DNA of 11,527 nt. Source: Tannerella sp. GTDB lineage: Bacteria > Bacteroidota > Bacteroidia > Bacteroidales > Tannerellaceae. The position numbers and the translations under genes were made by a program. Numbering within the stretch: position 1 is the stretch's first letter; every line of letters starts with the position of its first letter. The notes under the pieces are model-generated. The model made no database searches. It saw only the letters and a program-made list of their open reading frames with translations, and was not told where the DNA came from. Where the stretch lies: the NCBI GenBank assembly GCA_031282485.1, contig JAITDQ010000350.1, positions 1 to 11,527 of the forward strand, given 5' to 3'. Shown here one piece after another: positions 1-7,796 of the stretch.

Positions 1-2370
1 CTGGCCGACCCCATCACCTACATGCAAGTGCATAATGAAGCTGTCCGTACGCGCGACCCGTTGGGAATTACGCTTTACAGTCAAAATAAAATTGACAACA
101 CCATCCGCGGCGGAAATCCTTACGTCTATCCGGCTAACGACTGGTACAAACTCATGTTCAACGATATTACCCAAAACCAGCGGGTAAATTTCAACCTGAA
201 CGGAGGAGGAAAAATCGCACGCTACTACATTGCAGCAACTTTCAATAATGACAACGGAAACCTGAAAGTGAACAAAATGAATAACTTCAACAGTAATATC
301 AATGTTCAAAGATTCATGTTGCGGACAAATGTAAACATCAATGTCACGCCCACAACGGAAGTGAAAGTCCGTCTCCAGGGCAAATTTGATGATTACCGCG
401 GCCCGATCGACGGCGGAGAAGTCATTTACCGGAAAGTCATGCGTTCCAACCCCGTGTTGTTTCCTCCCTACTATGCTCCGGACGAGGCCAACATTTATAC
501 CCAGCACATCCTGTTCGGCAATTACGACAAGGCGCAATATACGAACCCGTACGCCGACATGACGAAAGGGTACAAGGAATCTTCCGATTCGCAGATGTTT
601 GCACAGTTTGAACTGGAACAGAATTTCGATTTCCTCTTAAAAGGTCTCTCTTTCCGCGGCATGTTCAACACTTCGCGCTATTCCTATTTTGATGTGCAAC
701 GTTTCTATTCACCTTTCTATTATAATGTAATGTTCTACGACAAGGCTAAGGACTTATACCGGTTGTCGCTTTTGAATGAGCAGTCCGGGCGCGAATACCT
801 GGATTATGTCGAGGGACAGAAAAAAGTAGAAACCGCGATGTATATGGAAAGCGCCCTGAACTGGAATCAGACGTATAACGAAGATCACAATGTGGGGGGC
901 ATGCTGGTGTTCACCATGCGCGACTACCTGGCCGCCAATGCCGGAGATTTGCAAAAATCCCTCCCGTCGCGGAATGTGAACCTGGCCGGACGTTTTACGT
1001 ACGCGTTTGCATCGAAATACTTCGCCGAGTTCAATTTCGGGTATAACGGTTCCGAACGCTTTGCCGCAAAGGAACGTTTCGGGTTCTTCCCGTCCGGAGG
1101 CGCCGGATGGATTATTTCGAATGAAGCGTTTTACGGCGACGGATTGAAAAAGATTCTTCCCAAATTTAAACTCAAAGGCACTTACGGTTTGGTAGGAAAC
1201 GATGCAATCGGATCGGAATCCGACCGCTTTTTCTATCTCTCCAATGTAAATATGGAAAATGCAGACCGCGGATCCGCCTTTGGTACGTACGGGAATTTTG
1301 GCGGCGGCTATTCCCTGACGGGCATTTCCATTTCCCGTTATCCGAATGATTTAATTACATGGGAAATATCGAGAAAATTAAACGTGGGTTTCGAAGCCAG
1401 TTTATATGACAAGCTGGAAATCATCATGGACTATTTTACGGAACACCGGTCAAATATCCTGATGGCGCGTCAATCGATCCCGGCTACAATGGGACTTCAG
1501 AGCGCCATAAGCGCCAATATCGGCGAAGCCAACTCCCACGGAGTAGATATATCTTTTGATTATACCCATTATATAAACAAGGATTTATGGCTGAAAGGAC
1601 TGGCGAATTACACGTATGCAACCAGTGAATTTCTTGTATACGAAGAACCGGATTATTCCAAAACACCGTGGAAATCACGTATCGGAACTTCGTTGAACCA
1701 GACATTCGGATACGTAGCCGAGCGCCTGTTCGTGGACGAAGAAGAAATACGTAATTCCCCGATCCAGTTCGGCACATACATGGCGGGAGACATCAAGTAT
1801 AAGGATATAAACAACGATGGCAAAATCACGGAATTAGACCAGGTCCCGATAGGTTATCCGACCAGTCCCGAAGTTGTCTACGGTTTTGGTCTCTCCGCCG
1901 GTTATAAAAATTTTGACCTCTCCTGCTTTTTCCAGGGATTGGCGAGGGAATCGTTCTGGATCGACCTGAGCGACGACCTGGATAACAACCGGATCGGAAC
2001 GGCGCCGTTCATCAACAGGGAAGGCGCTTTACTGAAAGCCTACGCCGATGACCACTGGTCGGAAGACAACCGGAATTTGCATGCACTGTATCCCCGTCTG
2101 TCGGAAACGCATGTTGAGAACAATGAATATACCTCCACCTGGTTTATGCAAAACGGAGCTTTCCTGCGCTGGAAATCACTGGAATTTGGATATACTGTCC
2201 CGGAACGTTTATTCCGGAAACTCATGCTCTCCAATTTCCGCATTTATTTCAGCGGAACAAATTTGATGACATTCAGCAGATTCAAACTTTGGGATCCGGA
2301 GATGGGCGGTAACGGACTGGGCTATCCCGTTCAAAAAGTATATAACCTGGGATTACAACTGTCATTCTAA
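1..2370 (+). CDS. SusC/RagA-family TonB-dependent outer-membrane transporter, C-terminal part (5' end outside window)
   Basis: This is the outer-membrane beta-barrel that imports oligosaccharides together with its SusD lid, powered by TonB. The frame is open from base 1 and the first ATG (base 22) is internal, because the preceding codons (LADPITYMQ) fit the family. 789 residues are visible. SusC proteins are usually about 1000-1100 residues, so the signal peptide, carboxypeptidase-regulatory-like domain and most of the plug lie upstream. Seen in the sequence: barrel strands rich in aromatic/Gly residues throughout, a DINNDGKITELDQ loop starting at Asp602 of the visible part, then PIGYPTSPEVVYGFG, both characteristic of SusC, and a C-terminus ending in LQLSF, whose terminal Phe fits the outer-membrane beta-signal. 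The SusD gene follows after 22 bases, which supports a SusCD complex. The substrate cannot be told from this part. Family assignment is secure. Confidence 0.96.
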   Translation: MADPITYMQVHNEAVRTRDPLGITLYSQNKIDNTIRGGNPYVYPANDWYKLMFNDITQNQRVNFNLNGGGKIARYYIAATFNNDNGNLKVNKMNNFNSNINVQRFMLRTNVNINVTPTTEVKVRLQGKFDDYRGPIDGGEVIYRKVMRSNPVLFPPYYAPDEANIYTQHILFGNYDKAQYTNPYADMTKGYKESSDSQMFAQFELEQNFDFLLKGLSFRGMFNTSRYSYFDVQRFYSPFYYNVMFYDKAKDLYRLSLLNEQSGREYLDYVEGQKKVETAMYMESALNWNQTYNEDHNVGGMLVFTMRDYLAANAGDLQKSLPSRNVNLAGRFTYAFASKYFAEFNFGYNGSERFAAKERFGFFPSGGAGWIISNEAFYGDGLKKILPKFKLKGTYGLVGNDAIGSESDRFFYLSNVNMENADRGSAFGTYGNFGGGYSLTGISISRYPNDLITWEISRKLNVGFEASLYDKLEIIMDYFTEHRSNILMARQSIPATMGLQSAISANIGEANSHGVDISFDYTHYINKDLWLKGLANYTYATSEFLVYEEPDYSKTPWKSRIGTSLNQTFGYVAERLFVDEEEIRNSPIQFGTYMAGDIKYKDINNDGKITELDQVPIGYPTSPEVVYGFGLSAGYKNFDLSCFFQGLARESFWIDLSDDLDNNRIGTAPFINREGALLKAYADDHWSEDNRNLHALYPRLSETHVENNEYTSTWFMQNGAFLRWKSLEFGYTVPERLFRKLMLSNFRIYFSGTNLMTFSRFKLWDPEMGGNGLGYPVQKVYNLGLQLSF

Positions 2371-2392
2371 TTTTTTATTCAAACATAAAATA

Positions 2393-4327
2393 ATGAGAGA
2401 TATGAAAATAAATATAAAAATCATTCTTTTGCTGGCCTTTACAGGCAGTTTAAGTTCCTGTGGAGACTATCTGGATGTCGTTCCGGATAATGTTGCAACC
2501 ATAGACTACGCTTTCCGGAATCGAACAGCCTGTGAAAAGTTTCTGTTTACATGCTACGGATATCTGCCGCGTCATGGCGATGTCGGTTGGGATCCGGCCA
2601 TGTCCGGAGGCGACGAAATCTGGACACATTCATATATCAGCTGGACTACGCGGAGTTTGGCGCAGGGCACGCAATCCACAATCAGTCCCATCATCAATTT
2701 CTGGAACGGGGAAAACGGCGCTCCGAGCAACCTTTGGCAAGGAATACGCGATTGCAATATATTCCTCGAAAATGTGGATAAAGTCGTTGATCTGCCTGCA
2801 TACGAAAAGAAAAGATGGATTGCCGAAGTCAAGTTTCTGAAAGCTTACTATCATTTTTATCTTTTCAGGGCATACGGGCCAATTCCCATCGTAGACGTAA
2901 ATATCCCCGCATCGGGCAGTCCCGATGAAGTGAAACCTTACCGCGAGCCGGTGGATGACGTTGTTAAGTACATCGTCGATTTGCTCGATGAAGCTGCGGC
3001 CGATCTCCCGATGGAACGTGACATCGTGGAAGGTACGGAAGCCGGAAGAGCTAACAACCTGATCGCCAAAAGTACACGCGCCAAAGCGCTGGTCTATGCC
3101 GCCAGTAAACTCTTTAACGGGAATACCGATTATATGAATATTATCGACGAACGGGGCGTTCAACTGTTTCCCCAGGATAATAACCAGGAAAAATGGAAGA
3201 TTGCAGCCGATGCCTGTCTGGAAGCCATTGAACTGTGTCATGCACAGAACAAAAGACTGTACGACCTGATTGACCCTCAATTGAACATGGAAAACGATAC
3301 GTTCAAAATACAAACCATGTACCGCCAGACTATTTGCGACCGGTGGAACTGTGAGCTGATATGGGGTGGAGTCAATTACAGCTGTACCGATTTGTCCCGT
3401 CAGGGACAGGCCAAAATCATGCGTCTTGCAGCCGAACATATTTCGATTCGTTCGGAATGGGGACCTACCCTGAAAATTGTGGAAAGATATTATTCCGACA
3501 AAGGCGTTCCCATTAACGAAGACGTGGACTGGGTGAACAACGGATGGTACCTGAACCGTTATAAAGTACGTCCCGAGCCGTCTTCGGGAAAAGAAAAATT
3601 CCTGATAAAAGAAGGACAGAAAACCGTATACCTGCATTATAACAGAGATCCCCGTTTTTATGCAAGCATCGGTTTCGACAGGGGCATTTATTTTGGAAAC
3701 GGATATACCAAATTTCCCGATAATGTGAAACATTGCGAATTTCGTGTCCGGGAATATTCGGGCATGTCATCCGCTTCCGAGTGTTTTTCCATTACGGGAT
3801 ATTCCGCAAAGAAAGTGCACAGTTACAGGAACGCCGTTACGGAAACGAACGACAATGTGGAGTATTATCCTTTTCCGGTCATCCGTTTAGCCGACCTCTA
3901 TCTTTTGTATGCCGAGGCGTTGAACGAATACAGCGGGCCAAGCCCGGAAGTATTCCACTATCTCGACCTCGTCCGCAATCGTGTAGGACTTGAGGGCGTT
4001 CAGGAATCATGGCGCAAATATTCCGTAAATCCCGAAAAACCGAACAATAAAGACGGTTTACGCGATATTATCCATCAGGAACGCACCATAGAACTGGCTT
4101 TTGAAGGCGAACGTTTCTGGGACATCCGCCGATGGAAAAAAATCAGCGAACTCAACGAACAGCCTATGGGCTGGAATAGCTTGCGCGGAGAAACGGAAGA
4201 AGATTTCTATACGGTCACTCCCGTAGCTAAAACGCCGGTTCGGTTTTCGGTAAAAGATTATCTCTGGCCGATAAAGGAAAATGAACTGTCTATCAATGGA
4301 AAACTTATACAGAATTATAACTGGTAA
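2393..4327 (+). CDS. SusD/RagB-family nutrient-binding outer-membrane lipoprotein
   Basis: Surface lipoprotein that binds glycan and caps the SusC barrel. It has 644 residues from ATG 2393; ATG 2402 (residue 4) is equally possible and changes nothing functional. The N-terminus is a lipoprotein signal with lipobox LSSC, giving lipidated Cys23, followed by GDYLD, whose acidic residues suit surface export in Bacteroidota. Family landmarks in order are EVKFLKAYYHFYLFRAYGP at 145-163 (SusD N-terminal helical repeat region), FPVIRLADLYLLYAEALNE at 494-512, LDLVRNRVGL at 524-533, ERTIELAFEGERFWDIRRW at 563-581 (the SusD/RagB signature), and a C-terminal YLWPIKENEL...QNYNW. It is somewhat longer than many SusD proteins. 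It lies 22 bases after SusC and 26 bases before the next lipoprotein gene, consistent with one transcript. Glycan specificity cannot be inferred. Confidence 0.96.
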   Translation: MRDMKINIKIILLLAFTGSLSSCGDYLDVVPDNVATIDYAFRNRTACEKFLFTCYGYLPRHGDVGWDPAMSGGDEIWTHSYISWTTRSLAQGTQSTISPIINFWNGENGAPSNLWQGIRDCNIFLENVDKVVDLPAYEKKRWIAEVKFLKAYYHFYLFRAYGPIPIVDVNIPASGSPDEVKPYREPVDDVVKYIVDLLDEAAADLPMERDIVEGTEAGRANNLIAKSTRAKALVYAASKLFNGNTDYMNIIDERGVQLFPQDNNQEKWKIAADACLEAIELCHAQNKRLYDLIDPQLNMENDTFKIQTMYRQTICDRWNCELIWGGVNYSCTDLSRQGQAKIMRLAAEHISIRSEWGPTLKIVERYYSDKGVPINEDVDWVNNGWYLNRYKVRPEPSSGKEKFLIKEGQKTVYLHYNRDPRFYASIGFDRGIYFGNGYTKFPDNVKHCEFRVREYSGMSSASECFSITGYSAKKVHSYRNAVTETNDNVEYYPFPVIRLADLYLLYAEALNEYSGPSPEVFHYLDLVRNRVGLEGVQESWRKYSVNPEKPNNKDGLRDIIHQERTIELAFEGERFWDIRRWKKISELNEQPMGWNSLRGETEEDFYTVTPVAKTPVRFSVKDYLWPIKENELSINGKLIQNYNW

Positions 4328-4353
4328 TTTTGAATAACTTAAATATTAATGAT

Positions 4354-5520
4354 ATGAATAAATATATATTTTTACTGTTGCTTGCCGTATTATACGGCTG
4401 TGCGGAAGATAAGCGACCGGAAATAGTGATTAACAGCGACCCGCCCCAACCGGTATCCGGCGTGCAAGTCATCAATATACCCGGAGGCGCGATTTTGAAA
4501 TACCAACTGCCCGACGACGAAGATTTGCTGTTCGTGAAAGCATCCTATTCCTACAAGGAAGGACATAAAGCCGAGGCGCGCAGTTCCCTGTATTGCGATT
4601 CCCTTAAAATACTGGGCTTCGGCACGGAAGACGAACGAACCGTAGAACTGGTAGCCGTAGACCGCAGCAATAACGAATCGACGCCGGTAAACGCCGTCAT
4701 CAAACCGTTGGAAGCGCCGGTAAACGCTATAGGGAGAACGATTGAAATGATGCCGGACTTTGGCGGCGTGCATCTTTACTGGCAGAATCCGGATCGCGCG
4801 GAAATATCCGTTATACTCGAAAAGGAAGATAATAATAATGAGTTTGTCCCCATCGAAATGTTTTACAGTACGGTTGTGAATGGCGACATCGCAGCCCGCG
4901 GGATGGACACGATTCCCGGAAATTTCAGGGCATACGTGCAGGACCGCTGGGAAAACAAAAGCATTGTTACGGAAAACACCATAACGCCTTTGTTTGAACA
5001 GTTATTCGACCGATTGAAATTCCAGGCTCTGTACATCGAAGGAGATGAACCCACGGCATGGGGCTGGGTCTTACCCAACCTGTTCGACGGCGACGTCACG
5101 ACCGGCTTCCATACGGCAAACGGTTCGGGACGCTGGCCGCAGTGGATCACGTTCGACATGGGCATTGTCGGGAAAATCAGCCGTATCAAGGTCTGGCAGC
5201 GGGACGAGAATGGTGATTGGATTTTCCGGCACGGAAATCCCAAACGATTTGAAATATGGGGGACTAATGATATCAATAATTTAGCAAACTGGGATGTCTG
5301 GACAAAGTTAATGGAATGTGAAAGTATCAAACCTTCCGGTCTGCCGATGGGAGAACATTCCGCCGAAGACCAGGCGATTGTCATCAACGGGGAAGAATTT
5401 GTCTGTTCGCCGGAGATGCCTGCCGTCCGCTATCTGCGCATGAAAGTATTGGAGAACTGGTCGGGAGGCGACTTTTTCCATATCATGGAAATTGAAGTCT
5501 ATGGTCAAATAGAAAATTAA
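4354..5520 (+). CDS. DUF4959/DUF5126/DUF5000 surface lipoprotein with discoidin-like (F5/8 type C) C-terminal domain
   Basis: Probable surface glycan-binding protein of the SusCD operon. I place the start at ATG 4354 (388 residues): it gives a compact lipoprotein signal with lipobox LYGC and lipidated Cys16, followed by AEDK. An in-frame TTG at 4330 would only add eight polar residues before the signal. The layout matches the three-domain Bacteroidota family: about 18-120 a DUF4959-like beta domain (GVQVINIPGGAILKYQLPDD, AVDRSNNES), about 121-213 a second FnIII-like module (DUF5126-like), and about 225-386 a DUF5000/F5/8-type-C-like sandwich. The last part contains LFDGDVTTGFHT (243-254), WITFDMG (264-270), ISRIKVWQRD (275-284), RFEIWGTND (298-306) and a closing GDFFHIMEIEVYG (372-384). 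That is the discoidin pattern seen in carbohydrate-binding modules. Binding activity is inferred from family and operon position. Domain boundaries are by eye. Confidence 0.88.
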   Translation: MNKYIFLLLLAVLYGCAEDKRPEIVINSDPPQPVSGVQVINIPGGAILKYQLPDDEDLLFVKASYSYKEGHKAEARSSLYCDSLKILGFGTEDERTVELVAVDRSNNESTPVNAVIKPLEAPVNAIGRTIEMMPDFGGVHLYWQNPDRAEISVILEKEDNNNEFVPIEMFYSTVVNGDIAARGMDTIPGNFRAYVQDRWENKSIVTENTITPLFEQLFDRLKFQALYIEGDEPTAWGWVLPNLFDGDVTTGFHTANGSGRWPQWITFDMGIVGKISRIKVWQRDENGDWIFRHGNPKRFEIWGTNDINNLANWDVWTKLMECESIKPSGLPMGEHSAEDQAIVINGEEFVCSPEMPAVRYLRMKVLENWSGGDFFHIMEIEVYGQIEN

Positions 5521-5539
5521 TCTGTTAAAAGTATAACCT

Positions 5540-6250
5540 ATGAAATTATATAAATCATTTATTTGTGTGACGCTTTGTTTGATCGCCGGTTTCTTTTCCT
5601 GTGACGACATGTATGACTTGCACATCGGATATCTGGAAAGCGGAGAATACATCTATGCCGCTAAAATTGACAGTTTGTCTCCCGGACCGGGAAACAAACG
5701 CATCGAAATGGAAGTTTTCATCAATGCCCAGCGAATCGATTTTATCCGGTTTTTCTGGAACGCACGCTATGATTCGCTCGATTTTCGTATAAATAATCAG
5801 GTTGGCATTTTCAAAGTGATGATCGAAAACCTCGAAGAACGCGAATATCTTTTCGAAATCGTCAGCTTCGATAAATTCGGAAACCGCTCTCTGCCGTTTG
5901 AACTGTCAAGCCTCGCTTACGGCGAATCATATCAGAGATACCTGACAAACCGGAGAATCAGTTCGATAAGCTTGAATGAAAACAGCGAGGCGGTCATTGA
6001 ATGGCTGGGATTAACCGAAGATGCAATCTATACGACCCTCTACTACACCGACGGGAACGGCAGGGAACAGACGGTCGTGATTCCGCCCTCCGAATCGACC
6101 ACCGTGATTCCGAATTATTCGACAAGGGAATTTCGTTATGTGACGTCATACCGTCCGGCAGAAAACTCTCCCGACATATTTAATTCGGAAGAAACGACAA
6201 ACACGTTTCCCGAACCGGAAATTCCGGAAGAAGTTCCGGAAGAAGAGTAA
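5540..6250 (+). CDS. DUF4998-family surface lipoprotein
   Basis: Lipoprotein of 236 residues beginning at ATG 5540, 19 bases after the DUF5000 gene. The signal has lipobox FFSC with lipidated Cys21, followed by DDMYD, an acidic stretch that fits surface display. The SGEYIYAAKIDSLSPGPGNKRI segment (about residues 34-55) is the hallmark opening of DUF4998 proteins, followed by FnIII-like strands (FIRFFWNARYDSLDF, YLFEIVSFDKFGNRS). DUF4998 genes are commonly found next to DUF5000 genes in SusCD loci, so a role in surface glycan binding or complex assembly is a reasonable inference, though no biochemical function is established by the sequence. The C-terminus is a short acidic, proline-containing tail (EPEIPEEVPEEE, residues 225-236) partly built from a 12-bp tandem duplication in the DNA. 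No catalytic motif is seen. Confidence 0.85.
   Translation: MKLYKSFICVTLCLIAGFFSCDDMYDLHIGYLESGEYIYAAKIDSLSPGPGNKRIEMEVFINAQRIDFIRFFWNARYDSLDFRINNQVGIFKVMIENLEEREYLFEIVSFDKFGNRSLPFELSSLAYGESYQRYLTNRRISSISLNENSEAVIEWLGLTEDAIYTTLYYTDGNGREQTVVIPPSESTTVIPNYSTREFRYVTSYRPAENSPDIFNSEETTNTFPEPEIPEEVPEEE
6222..6245 (+). repeat. 12-bp tandem duplication at the 3' end of the DUF4998 gene
   Basis: The unit TTCCGGAAGAAG occurs twice in perfect tandem (6222-6233 and 6234-6245), two codons before the stop. It is a multiple of three, so each copy adds four residues to the acidic Pro/Glu tail without breaking the frame. The preceding bases (ccggaaa) resemble a degenerate earlier copy. This is directly visible; that it can vary in copy number is inference. 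Confidence 0.8.
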
Positions 6251-6303
6251 GTAAATATGGCATGAAATGAATTGATTTGCTCAAATTTTCAAATTTTTTT
6301 ATC

Positions 6304-6315
6304 GAAAACGTTTTC
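6304..6315. promoter_or_regulatory. 12-bp perfect palindrome, candidate operator upstream of GH29
   Basis: GAAAACGTTTTC reads identically on both strands and is centred on CG, the layout typical of LacI-family operators. It overlaps the expected -33 position of the candidate GH29 promoter, where a bound repressor could block initiation. A 12-bp palindrome occurs by chance about once per 4 kb in random sequence, so only the position makes it notable. No LacI-type gene is in the window. Confidence 0.35.
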
Positions 6316-6332
6316 ATGTCGATATTTTTATC

Positions 6333-6340
6333 TACTTTTG
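6333..6340 (+). promoter_or_regulatory. Candidate Bacteroidota promoter (-7 box) for the GH29 gene
   Basis: TACTTTTG matches the Bacteroidota -7 consensus TAnnTTTG exactly. It lies 31 bases before ATG 6372, in the only spacer over 100 bases in the left-hand gene cluster. The -33 region has only a partial match (TTTT at 6311-6314, 18-base spacer). This suggests that GH29 can be transcribed separately from the lipoprotein genes, although read-through from the operon is also likely because no terminator hairpin is visible after 6250. Confidence 0.5.
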
Positions 6341-6371
6341 TTTCATTCTATCAATAAAATATTAAAATACT

Positions 6372-7721
6372 ATGAGGAAAATTGTAATTTTATTTGTATT
6401 GGGAATGGCATTGTGTATGCCTTCCCTCGTGAAAGCCCAGGGAACACCGTATTGGGCAAAAGAGACTAAAGAACAGAAGGAAAAACGCATGGCATGGTGG
6501 ACACACGACCGCTTCGGCATGTTTATTCACTGGGGACTGTATGCCTTACCCGCCCGTCATGAGTGGGTAAAGCGGAATGAAAGAATTGCGGACGCGGATT
6601 ATCAAAAATACTTCGACCGCTTCAATCCCGATCTGTATAACCCGAAAGAATGGGCGGCCAAGGCAAAGGAGGCCGGTATGAAATATGTGGTGCTGACGGC
6701 CAAACATCATGAAGGGTTTTGCCTGTGGGACAGCAAACATACCGACTACAAAGTCACCAACACGCCCTACGGGAAAGACCTGATAAAGCCGTATGTCGAT
6801 GCGTTCCGCGCCGAAGGAATCCGTATCGGATTCTATTATTCGCTGATCGACTGGCATCACCCGGATTTCCCCTATGACGGACTTCACCCGAATGGCCCCG
6901 CCGACCCGGAAGAACGCAAAGTCGCCAACGAAAAACGGGATATTAAGAAATACCAGAAGTATCTTAAAGACCAGTTGACGGAACTCCTGACACAGTTCGG
7001 CCAAATAGACGAACTGTTCCTCGACTTCTCCTATCCGGGCGAAAACGGCAAGGGACATGACGACTGGGATTCGGAAAACCTTATCCAGCTCATCCGGAAA
7101 TTGCAGCCCGGCATCCTTATCGACGACCGCGCCGACCTGAACGATACGGAATGGGGATGGGATTTCAAAACACCGGAACAGTTCATGCCGACCGAATGGC
7201 CGACCGTCAACGGGCAGCGCGTACCGTGGGAAACTTGCCAGACGTTTTCAGGCTCATGGGGTTATCACCGCGACGAGACTTCATGGAAAAGCGTTAATCA
7301 ACTTATCGTCATGCTGATTGAAGTCACCAGCAAGGGCGGGAACCTGTTGCTCAACGTCGGCCCGACAGCGCGGGGTCTGTTCGATTACCGCGCAAACGAA
7401 CGCCTCGAAGGTATGGGAAAATGGATGGCTTACCACAGCCGCTCCATATACGGCTGCACACAGGCGCCGGACGAGTTCGTCGCCCCACGCAACTGTCTGC
7501 TCACCTACAATCCGCAAGCCAAACGGCTTTATGTTCATATCCTTGAATGGCCTATCAGTGCGCTGCACCTGAACGGATTCGCCGGAAAGTTCAAATATGC
7601 GCAACTGCTGAACGACGCGTCGGAAGTACGTTACCGTGTCGACGGCAACAACGTCACCCTGAACCTCCCCGTTCTCAAACCCAATACGGAAATACCGGTT
7701 ATTGAGTTGTATCTGGAGTAA
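6372..7721 (+). CDS. Secreted GH29 alpha-L-fucosidase-type glycoside hydrolase
   Basis: Predicted retaining exo-alpha-L-fucosidase acting in the periplasm or at the surface on fucosylated glycans. It has 449 residues from ATG 6372. A signal peptide (MRKIVILFVLGMALCMPSLVKA) probably ends after Ala22; there is no lipobox. The (beta/alpha)8 domain spans about residues 28-365, with FGMFIHWGLYALP (48-60), LTAKHHEGFCLWD (108-120, the conserved HHEGF substrate-pocket segment), FYYSLIDWHHPDF (154-166), ELFLDFSYPG (214-223), VPWETCQTF...SWGY (284-298) and GGNLLLNVGPTARG (322-335). A short C-terminal beta-sandwich occupies the rest; there is no extra CBM. By position the nucleophile should be Asp218, but its surroundings (LDFSYP) differ from the textbook WFDG. 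The gene follows the SusCD-lipoprotein cluster after 121 bases, so it is the operon's degradative enzyme. GH29 membership is clear; linkage specificity, and even strict fucose specificity, are not. Confidence 0.92.
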   Translation: MRKIVILFVLGMALCMPSLVKAQGTPYWAKETKEQKEKRMAWWTHDRFGMFIHWGLYALPARHEWVKRNERIADADYQKYFDRFNPDLYNPKEWAAKAKEAGMKYVVLTAKHHEGFCLWDSKHTDYKVTNTPYGKDLIKPYVDAFRAEGIRIGFYYSLIDWHHPDFPYDGLHPNGPADPEERKVANEKRDIKKYQKYLKDQLTELLTQFGQIDELFLDFSYPGENGKGHDDWDSENLIQLIRKLQPGILIDDRADLNDTEWGWDFKTPEQFMPTEWPTVNGQRVPWETCQTFSGSWGYHRDETSWKSVNQLIVMLIEVTSKGGNLLLNVGPTARGLFDYRANERLEGMGKWMAYHSRSIYGCTQAPDEFVAPRNCLLTYNPQAKRLYVHILEWPISALHLNGFAGKFKYAQLLNDASEVRYRVDGNNVTLNLPVLKPNTEIPVIELYLE

Positions 7722-7735
7722 GCCCATTTATATCG

Positions 7736-7777
7736 AAAAGGAGACCGTCTTATAATACAAACAGACGGTCTCCTTTT
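7736..7777. terminator. Strong hairpin after GH29, probable intrinsic (possibly bidirectional) terminator
   Basis: AAAAGGAGACCGTCT (7736-7750) and its exact complement AGACGGTCTCCTTTT (7763-7777) form a perfect 15-bp stem with a 12-base loop. The stem has a GC-rich middle and ends in a short U-run on one side and an A-run on the other, as intrinsic terminators do. It starts 14 bases after the GH29 stop codon. The U-run is only four bases and part of the stem, so termination may be incomplete. Confidence 0.8.
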
Positions 7778-7796
7778 GATTGATAATACGATCGAA

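Noticed and set aside
2630..3733. Long minus-strand open frame (367 codons) inside the SusD gene
   Set aside because: It lies wholly antisense to a confidently identified SusD gene, has no recognisable domain, signal or promoter, and its low-complexity His/Phe/Ile-rich translation is what an antisense frame of such a gene gives.
4330..4353. TTG start for the DUF5000 lipoprotein
   Set aside because: It begins 2 bases after the SusD stop and puts eight polar residues before the lipoprotein signal; ATG 4354 gives a standard signal with the Cys at position 16.
7751..7756. TATAAT in the hairpin loop as a sigma70-type -10 box
   Set aside because: Bacteroidota promoters use TAnnTTTG instead of TATAAT, and the match is easily explained by an AT-rich loop.
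7776..7796. TTG start for the serine hydrolase
   Set aside because: It lies in the last bases of the terminator-like hairpin and adds acidic residues before an otherwise normal signal peptide starting at ATG 7797.
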